A DNA stretch of 11,763 nt. Origin: Thiobacillus sp. Its GTDB lineage: Bacteria > Pseudomonadota > Gammaproteobacteria > Burkholderiales > Thiobacillaceae. Below the pieces are notes generated by a model. It did not search any database. It was given only the letters and a program-made list of their open reading frames with translations, and was not told the origin of the DNA. A program made the translations under genes and the position numbers. Positions 6,805 through 11,763 of this stretch are shown piece by piece; position 1 is the first letter of the stretch; the number at the start of each line of letters is the position of its first letter. The DNA lies in the NCBI GenBank assembly GCA_024710445.1, contig JANJUT010000085.1:1-11763 (forward strand). Direction: 5' to 3'.

Positions 6805-7500
6805 ATGGATATGAGTACCCCCATGGACAAGGGCCCCAGGATGAAGCTGGTGATGGTCGGCAATGGCATGGCCGGTGTGCGCACACTGGAAGAGCTGCTG
6901 AAGCTGGCCCCCGATATCTACGACATCACCGTGTTCGGCGCAGAGCCGCACCCCAACTACAACCGCATTCTGTTGTCGCCGGTGCTGGCGGGTGAGCAGA
7001 CGATGAACGATATCGTGCTGAACCCGCTCGACTGGTACAGCGACAACAAGATCACCCTGCACACGGGCAAGAAGGTGGTGAAGATCGACCGCCGCGCACG
7101 CGCGGTCGAAACCGAAGACGGCACACGCGCCGAATACGACCGCCTGCTGCTCGCCACCGGTTCCAATCCTTTCATGCTGCCGGTGCCGGGCGCCGACCTG
7201 CCGGGCGTGATCAGCTTTCGCGATATTGCCGATGTCGATGCCATGGTGCAGGCGTCCAGCCAGTACCGGCATGCGGTCGTCATCGGCGGCGGCCTGCTCG
7301 GCCTGGAAGCCGCCAATGGCCTGATGAAGCGCGGCATGGACGTGACCGTGGTGCATATCGGCCCGTGGCTGATGGAGCGCCAGCTCGACGAGCCCGCCGC
7401 GCGCCTGCTGCAGAAAAGCCTGGAAGAAAAAGGAATGAAGTTTCTGCTGCAAAAGCAGACGCCTGAACTGGTTTCAAGCCCCTCTCCCGCAAGGGGGTGA
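6805..7500 (+). CDS. nirB: NirB, N-terminal fragment (FAD/NAD-binding part), cut by in-frame TGA
   Basis: This is the first 231 codons of the large subunit of NAD(P)H nitrite reductase. The start is ATG 6805, with GGAG at 6794-6797 seven bases upstream. The FAD-binding motif VGNGMAG lies near the N terminus, ATGSNPFMLPVPG follows, and the NAD-binding VVIGGGLLGLEAA comes after that. Native-looking sequence ends at KQTPELV (codon 7471); the last codons (SSPSPARG) come from a repeat element that supplies TGA at 7498-7500. The remaining NirB sequence resumes in the same frame downstream. Without the 38 or so inserted codons the whole gene would encode about 813 residues, normal for the family. 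Alone, this fragment has the NADH site but lacks the last FAD strand and all iron-sulfur and siroheme domains. Confidence 0.85.
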   Translation: MDMSTPMDKGPRMKLVMVGNGMAGVRTLEELLKLAPDIYDITVFGAEPHPNYNRILLSPVLAGEQTMNDIVLNPLDWYSDNKITLHTGKKVVKIDRRARAVETEDGTRAEYDRLLLATGSNPFMLPVPGADLPGVISFRDIADVDAMVQASSQYRHAVVIGGGLLGLEAANGLMKRGMDVTVVHIGPWLMERQLDEPAARLLQKSLEEKGMKFLLQKQTPELVSSPSPARG

Positions 7501-7587
7501 GGGGTGGGGGAGAGGGAAAATGCGGCGAGCTGCGACGGAAAATCTCCCCCATCCCCAGCCCTTCCCCCGCATGCGGGAGAAGGGAGT
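7474..7587. repeat. Palindromic GC-rich element inserted in nirB
   Basis: About 114 bp interrupt native NirB sequence between codons for TPELV and VAGIRFKDG; the exact ends are estimated. The left half has arms CCCTCTCCC (7480-7488) and GGGAGAGGG (7508-7516). The right half (7543-7586) is a diverged inverted copy of the left, beginning TCTCCCCCATCCCC and containing the perfect palindrome CCCGCATGCGGG (7567-7578). The two halves flank a spacer of about 26 bp. This is the architecture of small palindromic or MITE-like repeats. The length is a multiple of three, so the frame is preserved apart from one TGA. No clear target-site duplication was seen. Confidence 0.8.
7491..7500 (+). promoter_or_regulatory. 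Element-borne Shine-Dalgarno for re-initiation in nirB
   Basis: AAGGGGGTGA differs at one base from the full anti-16S complement AAGGAGGTGA, and the G replacing A can still wobble-pair. It overlaps the TGA stop (7498-7500), and its core ends six bases before GTG at 7504. It lies inside the first hairpin of the repeat, so a ribosome finishing the first cistron would expose it. Confidence 0.5.
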
Positions 7588-9360
7588 CGCGTGGCCGGGA
7601 TCCGTTTCAAGGATGGCGATTCCATCCCTGCCGATCTGGTGGTGATGGCCGTCGGCATCCGCCCCAACACCGAGCTGGCTGAATCCGCCGGGCTGCATTG
7701 CAACCGTGGCGTGGTCGTCAACGACACCATGCAGACCTTCGATCCGCGCATCTATTCCGTCGGCGAATGCGCGGCACATCGCGGGATCGCCTACGGCCTG
7801 GTCGCGCCCTTGTTCGAACAGGCCAAGGTGTGCGCCAACCATCTGGCGCATTACGGCATCGGCCGTTACCAGGGCTCGGTGACCTCGACCAAGCTCAAGG
7901 TCACCGGCATCGACCTGTTCTCCGCCGGCGATTTCATCGGCGGAGAAGGCACCGAATCGATTCTCTATTCCGATCCTCTCGGCGGCGTTTACAAGAAGCT
8001 CGTCATCAAGGACGACAAGCTGGTCGGCGGCGTGATGTATGGCGACACCGTCGACGGTTCCTGGTATTTCTCGCTGCTGCGCGACGGCAAGAATGTCAGC
8101 GAGCTGCGTGACCACCTGATGTTCGGCCAGGATCATTGCGGCAACCTCGGCCACGGCGGCGTCAACAAGGCCGCCACCATGACCGACGACATGGAAGTGT
8201 GCGGCTGCAATGGTGTGTGCAAGGGCGACATCGTCAAGGCGATCCGCGAGAAGGGCCTGTTCACGCTGGAAGACGTGCGCAAGCACACCAAGGCTTCCGC
8301 TTCGTGCGGCTCGTGTACCGGCCTGGTCGAACAGATTCTGGCGGTCACCGTGGGCGGCGATTACTCGCCCGCCACCAAGGCCAGGTCGATGTGCGGCTGC
8401 ACCGACTACACCCATGAAGAAGTCCGTGCGGCGATCCGGCAGAACAAGCTGCTGACGATTCCCCAGGTGATGACCTTCATGGAATGGCGCACGCCCAACG
8501 GCTGTGCCAGCTGCCGTCCGGCGCTCAACTACTACCTGATCTCCACCTGGCCGGGCGAGGCCGAGGATGATCCGCAATCGCGTTTCATCAACGAGCGCGC
8601 CCACGCCAACATCCAGAAAGACGGCACCTATTCGGTGATCCCGCGCATGTGGGGCGGCAACACGACGCCGGCCGAGTTGCGTCGCATTGCCGATGTGGCC
8701 GACAAATACAAGGTGCCGGCGGTTCACGTCACCGGCGGACAGCGCATTGATTTGCTCGGCATCAAGAAGGAAGACCTGCCGAAGATCTGGGCCGATCTCG
8801 ACATGCCGTCCGGCCATGCCTACGGCAAGGCGCTGCGCACGGTGAAGACCTGCGTCGGATCGGAATGGTGCCGTTTCGGCACGCAGAACTCGACCCAGCT
8901 GGGCATCGATCTGGAAAAGGCGTTCTTCAAGATGTGGGCGCCGCACAAGGTCAAGCTGGCGGTGTCCGGCTGCCCGCGCAACTGCGCCGAAGTCGCGATC
9001 AAGGACATCGGCATCATCGGCGTCGATTCCGGCTGGGAAATCTATATCGGCGGCAACGGCGGCATCAAGACCGAGGTGGCGCAGTTCCTGGTCAAGGTGA
9101 AAACCGATCTGGAAGTGATGGAGTATTCGGGCGCCTTCCTGCAGCTGTACCGCGAAGAGGCACGTTATCTCGATCGCACCGTGCACTACATCGAACGTGT
9201 CGGCCTCGACTACGTGAAGAAGAAAATCCTCGACGATGCCGAAGGACGGCGTGCGCTGTATGAGCGCATGGTGTTCGCGCTGTCGGTCGAACGCGATCCA
9301 TGGGTCGAGCGCGCCAGGGAAGGCAAGCTCAAACATGAATTCGAAACTGTTGTGGTCTAA
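7504..9360 (+). CDS. nirB: NirB, C-terminal fragment (BFD domains and siroheme nitrite reductase)
   Basis: This part reduces nitrite to ammonium. From GTG 7504 it has 618 residues, the first 28 or so derived from the repeat. A second candidate start is GTG 7591, with AAGGGAG at 7580-7586, which would begin exactly where native sequence resumes (589 residues). The end of the FAD domain holds TFDPRIYSVGECA (about 78-90). Two BFD-like cysteine sets follow: CGC at 233-235 with CGSC at 268-271, and CGC at 297-299 with CASC at 334-337. The siroheme-[4Fe-4S] ligands are intact: Cys450-x5-Cys456 and Cys490-x3-Cys494. There is no further frameshift or stop over 1.8 kb, so decay is not visible. It is in the same frame as the upstream fragment. 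nirD starts 11 bases after its stop. Confidence 0.9.
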   Translation: MGERENAASCDGKSPPSPALPPHAGEGSRVAGIRFKDGDSIPADLVVMAVGIRPNTELAESAGLHCNRGVVVNDTMQTFDPRIYSVGECAAHRGIAYGLVAPLFEQAKVCANHLAHYGIGRYQGSVTSTKLKVTGIDLFSAGDFIGGEGTESILYSDPLGGVYKKLVIKDDKLVGGVMYGDTVDGSWYFSLLRDGKNVSELRDHLMFGQDHCGNLGHGGVNKAATMTDDMEVCGCNGVCKGDIVKAIREKGLFTLEDVRKHTKASASCGSCTGLVEQILAVTVGGDYSPATKARSMCGCTDYTHEEVRAAIRQNKLLTIPQVMTFMEWRTPNGCASCRPALNYYLISTWPGEAEDDPQSRFINERAHANIQKDGTYSVIPRMWGGNTTPAELRRIADVADKYKVPAVHVTGGQRIDLLGIKKEDLPKIWADLDMPSGHAYGKALRTVKTCVGSEWCRFGTQNSTQLGIDLEKAFFKMWAPHKVKLAVSGCPRNCAEVAIKDIGIIGVDSGWEIYIGGNGGIKTEVAQFLVKVKTDLEVMEYSGAFLQLYREEARYLDRTVHYIERVGLDYVKKKILDDAEGRRALYERMVFALSVERDPWVERAREGKLKHEFETVVV

Positions 9361-9371
9361 AGGAAAACGCC

Positions 9372-9719
9372 ATGAGCCAAACTGATCTGAACCCGTGGAC
9401 CGCTGTTGTCAGCGTCAGCGACATCCCCAAACTCGGCGCGCGCGTGGTGCGCTACGGCACGATCGACATCGCCGTGTTCCGCAATGCCGACGATGAAATC
9501 TTTGCGCTGGAGGATCGCTGCCCGCACAAGGGCGGGCAACTGTCGCAAGGCATCGTCCACGGTAAAAAAGTGACCTGCCCGATGCACGGCTGGAACATCG
9601 AGCTCGATAGCGGATGTGCGTCGGCGCCGGATAACGGCTGTGCGCGCGAATTCGCGGTCAAGGTCGAGGATGGGCGGGTGTGGCTGGACCTGGCCGCTGC
9701 CGAGGCCACTGCAGCCTGA
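9372..9719 (+). CDS. nirD: Nitrite reductase small subunit NirD, Rieske-type
   Basis: The 115-residue partner of NirB is needed for nitrite reduction to ammonium in the cytoplasm. It has a Rieske fold with Cys50-x-His52 and Cys69-x2-His72 (CPHKGG and CPMHGW), the full ligand set for a [2Fe-2S] cluster. E. coli NirD lacks the cluster, while many other bacterial NirDs keep these residues. The ATG at 9372 has AGGA at 9361-9364 seven bases upstream, and the gap to nirB is only 11 bases, so the two are co-transcribed. The length is normal for the family. Confidence 0.93.
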   Translation: MSQTDLNPWTAVVSVSDIPKLGARVVRYGTIDIAVFRNADDEIFALEDRCPHKGGQLSQGIVHGKKVTCPMHGWNIELDSGCASAPDNGCAREFAVKVEDGRVWLDLAAAEATAA

Positions 9720-9730
9720 ACGAATGACTG

Positions 9731-9773
9731 TCTCCGCCTGGTGCGGAGAACCAGGGGCAGGGCAGCCGCCCTG
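9731..9773 (+). other. Two tandem stem-loops between nirD and narK
   Basis: The first stem is TCTCCGC / GCGGAGA (9731-9749, 7 perfect pairs, loop CTGGT). The second is CAGGGC / GCCCTG (9758-9773, 6 perfect pairs, loop AGCC). They occupy about half of the 88-bp gap. No T-run follows, so an intrinsic terminator is unlikely. They may protect or process the mRNA and so adjust narK expression relative to nirBD. Confidence 0.55.
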
Positions 9774-9807
9774 ACTGACAACAAATAATTACTGAACGGA
9801 GTTTTTC

Positions 9808-11019
9808 ATGACACGCGACTTCTGGAAGTCGGGGCATACGCCTACGCTGCTGTCGGCATTTTTGTATTTCGATATCGCCTTCATGGTGTGGGTGATGCTG
9901 GGACCACTGGGCGTGCAGATCGCCGCCACGCTGGGCCTCACCGCCGCCCAAAAGGGCATGATGGTGGCCACGCCGGTTCTTGCCGGCGCACTGTTGCGCG
10001 TCCTCATGGGCGTGCTGGTCGATCACCTCAAGCCCAAGAAAGCCGGACTGATTGGTCAACTGGTGGTGATGACCGCGCTGGCCTGGGCCTGGCTGTTCGG
10101 CATACACAGTTACCGTGAAGTGCTCGTTCTTGGGGCAGCGCTCGGCTTTGCCGGTGCGGCCTTTGCTGTGGCCCTGCCGCTCGCCTCGCGCTGGTATCCG
10201 CCGCAGCACCAGGGCACCGCGCTGGGCATTGCGGGGGCGGGCAATTCCGGCACCGTGATCGCGGCCCTGTTCGCACCGGCACTGGCGGTGGCTTATGGCT
10301 GGGGCAACGTATTCGGCCTGGCATTGATCCCGGTGGGGACGGCGTTTCTGGTGTACCTGCTCTTCGCCAGGGATGCGCCCGACTGTCCGCCGCCCAAGTC
10401 CTTGCACCAGTACATGAACGTGCTGAAAGACCGTGATGCCTGGTGGTTCATGTTCTTCTATTTCGTCACCTTTGGCGGCTTCGTCGGACTGGCGTCCAGT
10501 CTCACCATCTACTTCAACGACCAGTACGGCATGCCGCCGGTCGAAGCGGGTTATTTCACTGCCGCATGCGTGTTTGCCGGTTCGCTGGTGCGTCCCATGG
10601 GCGGCATGCTGGCTGATCGCATCGGCGGCATCCGTGCCCTGCTGATCATGTATTTGCTGGCGGGTATTTTTCTCATCATCGTCAGCTTCGGTTCGCCCAA
10701 TGCGTATATCGCGCTTACCGGATTCATGCTGGCCATGAGCAGTCTCGGCGTGGGGAATGGCGCGGTGTTCCAGCTGGTGCCGCAGCGCTTCCGCAAGGAA
10801 ATCGGCGTGATGACCGGCATGGTCGGCATGGCCGGCGGTATCGGGGGTTTCTACCTCGCCGCCAGCCTGGGCTATATCAAGGGGCAAACCGGTGATTACC
10901 AGATCGGCCTGCTGATCTTTGCCGGCTTGTGCTTCGTGGCACTGACCGGACTCACCATGGTGAAGCAGCGCTGGCGCACGACCTGGGGTGCGGCGGCGAT
11001 GTCCGGCGCGCGGGTTTAG
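9808..11019 (+). CDS. narK: NarK/NasA-family MFS nitrate/nitrite transporter
   Basis: The 403-residue inner-membrane protein has about 12 hydrophobic segments and brings nitrate in for NasA, perhaps also exchanging nitrite. The nitrate-signature motifs are visible: GIAGAGNSG at 140-148 and GMVGMAGGIGG at 337-347. Arg64 (ALLRVLMG) and Arg262 (SLVRPMGG) match the two substrate-binding arginines of E. coli NarK (R89, R305). The cytosolic loop between the halves lies near 187-207. The ATG at 9808 has ACGGAG at 9796-9801 six bases upstream. It is downstream of nirBD and probably in the same operon. The Pseudomonas orthologue beside nirBD is called nasA; narK is used here to avoid confusion with the reductase. 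Confidence 0.9.
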   Translation: MTRDFWKSGHTPTLLSAFLYFDIAFMVWVMLGPLGVQIAATLGLTAAQKGMMVATPVLAGALLRVLMGVLVDHLKPKKAGLIGQLVVMTALAWAWLFGIHSYREVLVLGAALGFAGAAFAVALPLASRWYPPQHQGTALGIAGAGNSGTVIAALFAPALAVAYGWGNVFGLALIPVGTAFLVYLLFARDAPDCPPPKSLHQYMNVLKDRDAWWFMFFYFVTFGGFVGLASSLTIYFNDQYGMPPVEAGYFTAACVFAGSLVRPMGGMLADRIGGIRALLIMYLLAGIFLIIVSFGSPNAYIALTGFMLAMSSLGVGNGAVFQLVPQRFRKEIGVMTGMVGMAGGIGGFYLAASLGYIKGQTGDYQIGLLIFAGLCFVALTGLTMVKQRWRTTWGAAAMSGARV

Positions 11020-11022
11020 GAC

Positions 11023-11106
11023 GAGCGGAGAGCGGAGAGTCGAGAGTCGAGAGTCGGACGCTTCTATAATCTGCTCACCGCGCATCTCACTACTCTCGAC
11101 GCTAAG
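11023..11106. repeat. Heptamer tandem repeat with inverted arm between narK and the PP2C gene
   Basis: A period-7 array (GCGGAGA twice, then GTCGAGA twice, then GTCGG) covers 11025-11057. The unit GTCGAGAGT (11039-11047, again at 11046-11054) has a perfect inverted partner ACTCTCGAC at 11092-11100, giving a 9-bp stem with a loop of about 37-44 bases. Inside the loop is TATAAT at 11065-11070, a perfect -10 hexamer without a good -35. The element fills almost the entire 92-bp gap. The sequence type resembles a dispersed genomic repeat (from memory, not searched). Confidence 0.7.
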
Positions 11107-11111
11107 CACTC

Positions 11112-11763
11112 ATGCCCCTGATCCTCGAATTCGGCTACGCCACTGCCACCGGCCCGCGCGAGCGGAACGAGGACTATGGCGGCTTTGTCGAGCCGGCCGA
11201 CCCGCAGCTCGCGGCCGCCAAGGGCATGCTTGCCGTGATGGCCGATGGCGTGTCTGGCGGCAGTCATGGCCGCGAGGCGGCCGAATCCTCGGTGCGCAAT
11301 CTGCTTGCCGATTACTACGCCACCCCTGACACCTGGGAAATCCCCCATGCGCTGGGCACCGTGCTCACGGCGATCAATCGCTGGCTGCATGGCCAGATCG
11401 CCTCGCGCACCGACCCCGGCGGCATGGCCACCACGCTCACCGCGCTGGTGCTGCGCGGGCGTCGATATCACTACGCCCACGTAGGCGATAGCCGCCTGTA
11501 CCGGATGCGCGGCGAAACGCTGGATGCACTGACCACCGATCACGTCTGGGAAACGCCCGGCATGTCGCATGTGCTGAAGCGCGCGATGGGACTCGACACC
11601 CATGTGCTGCCCGATTTTGGCGAAGGCGACCTGGCCGGGGGCGATGTCTTCCTGCTGGCATGCGACGGGGTGTGGGAGCCGCTCGGCCAGCTGGAATTAC
11701 ACAAATTATTGAAACTGCATGATGCACCGCAACGCGTCGCCGAAGCATTGGTGGAGGCCGCCC
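11112..11763 (+). CDS. PP2C-family protein phosphatase, 5' part (perhaps fused to a Ser/Thr kinase), truncated by window end
   Basis: The first 217 codons, open to the right edge, encode a PP2C-type serine/threonine phosphatase domain. Visible motifs are RERNED (17-21), ADGVSGG (44-50, metal-binding Asp45; one residue longer than the usual DGxGG), GMATT (104-108), HVGDSRLYR (123-131), TTDH (141-144) and LLACDGVWE (181-189, metal-binding Asp185). The start is fixed: an in-frame TAA lies six bases before ATG 11112. There is no Shine-Dalgarno; the upstream repeat ends about 11 bases before the ATG. In Pseudomonas a Ser/Thr kinase gene sits between nirBD and the nitrate transporter, and bifunctional phosphatase/kinase proteins are common in nas clusters, so a kinase domain may follow beyond the window. 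That part is inference. Confidence 0.88.
   Translation, partial: MPLILEFGYATATGPRERNEDYGGFVEPADPQLAAAKGMLAVMADGVSGGSHGREAAESSVRNLLADYYATPDTWEIPHALGTVLTAINRWLHGQIASRTDPGGMATTLTALVLRGRRYHYAHVGDSRLYRMRGETLDALTTDHVWETPGMSHVLKRAMGLDTHVLPDFGEGDLAGGDVFLLACDGVWEPLGQLELHKLLKLHDAPQRVAEALVEAA

Noticed and set aside
7498..7500. In-frame TGA followed by a hairpin, as in a selenocysteine codon with bacterial SECIS
   Set aside because: The TGA lies within repeat-derived sequence, not at a catalytic Cys position of NirB, and NirB is not a known selenoprotein family. The hairpin belongs to the repeat itself.
7474..9336. 620-codon open frame antisense to nirB
   Set aside because: It mirrors the nirB C-terminal fragment codon for codon, with no domain; it arises from codon bias.
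9731..9773. ANTAR/NasR-type two-hairpin antitermination target
   Set aside because: The loops are CTGGT and AGCC, not hexaloops with A at position 1 and G at position 4, and no terminator follows.

Overview
The window looks like chromosomal DNA of a GC-rich betaproteobacterium. This rests on codon use, on the gene set (NasA-type nitrate reductase, YbiB, NirBD, NarK/NasA transporter, PP2C-type phosphatase) and on the short palindromic repeats. The genus cannot be fixed from the sequence. The core is an assimilatory nitrate/nitrite reduction locus.

Layout. At the far left (1-134, minus strand) there may be the start of an unrecognised gene, possibly frameshifted in a G8 run. At 131-2410 (minus) lies a membrane-bound PAS-PAS-GGDEF-EAL c-di-GMP protein with a TTG start. 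A 410-bp divergent intergenic region follows, holding a sigma-54 promoter and candidate NtrC sites for the next gene. From 2834 rightward all genes are on the plus strand: nasA (molybdenum nitrate reductase with a C-terminal BFD-type [2Fe-2S] domain), a 118-bp inverted-repeat element, ybiB (TrpD2-like protein), a regulatory region with a second sigma-54 promoter and a near-perfect NtrC dyad, nirB split by an in-frame palindromic insertion, nirD, narK (MFS nitrate/nitrite transporter), a third repeat, and the first 217 codons of a PP2C-like phosphatase that runs off the window.

How it works together. NarK imports nitrate (or exchanges nitrate and nitrite), NasA reduces nitrate to nitrite, and NirBD reduces nitrite to ammonium with NAD(P)H. 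Both main transcription units have GG-N10-GC sigma-54 promoters with NtrC-like dyads about 100-140 bp upstream, so nitrogen-limitation control is likely. YbiB and a PP2C/kinase gene recur in nas clusters of other proteobacteria, which suggests accessory or regulatory roles.

The main oddity is nirB. A GC-rich inverted-repeat element of about 114 bp (38 codons) sits in the NADH-binding region. It keeps the frame but brings a TGA stop. The same element supplies a near-perfect extended Shine-Dalgarno overlapping that stop and a GTG three bases later, so it may have turned nirB into two translationally coupled cistrons. Two other palindromic repeats of different sequence abut the ybiB and PP2C start codons, both of which lack a recognisable Shine-Dalgarno. 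Three repeat elements in one 6-kb locus is the most distinctive structural feature of this window.
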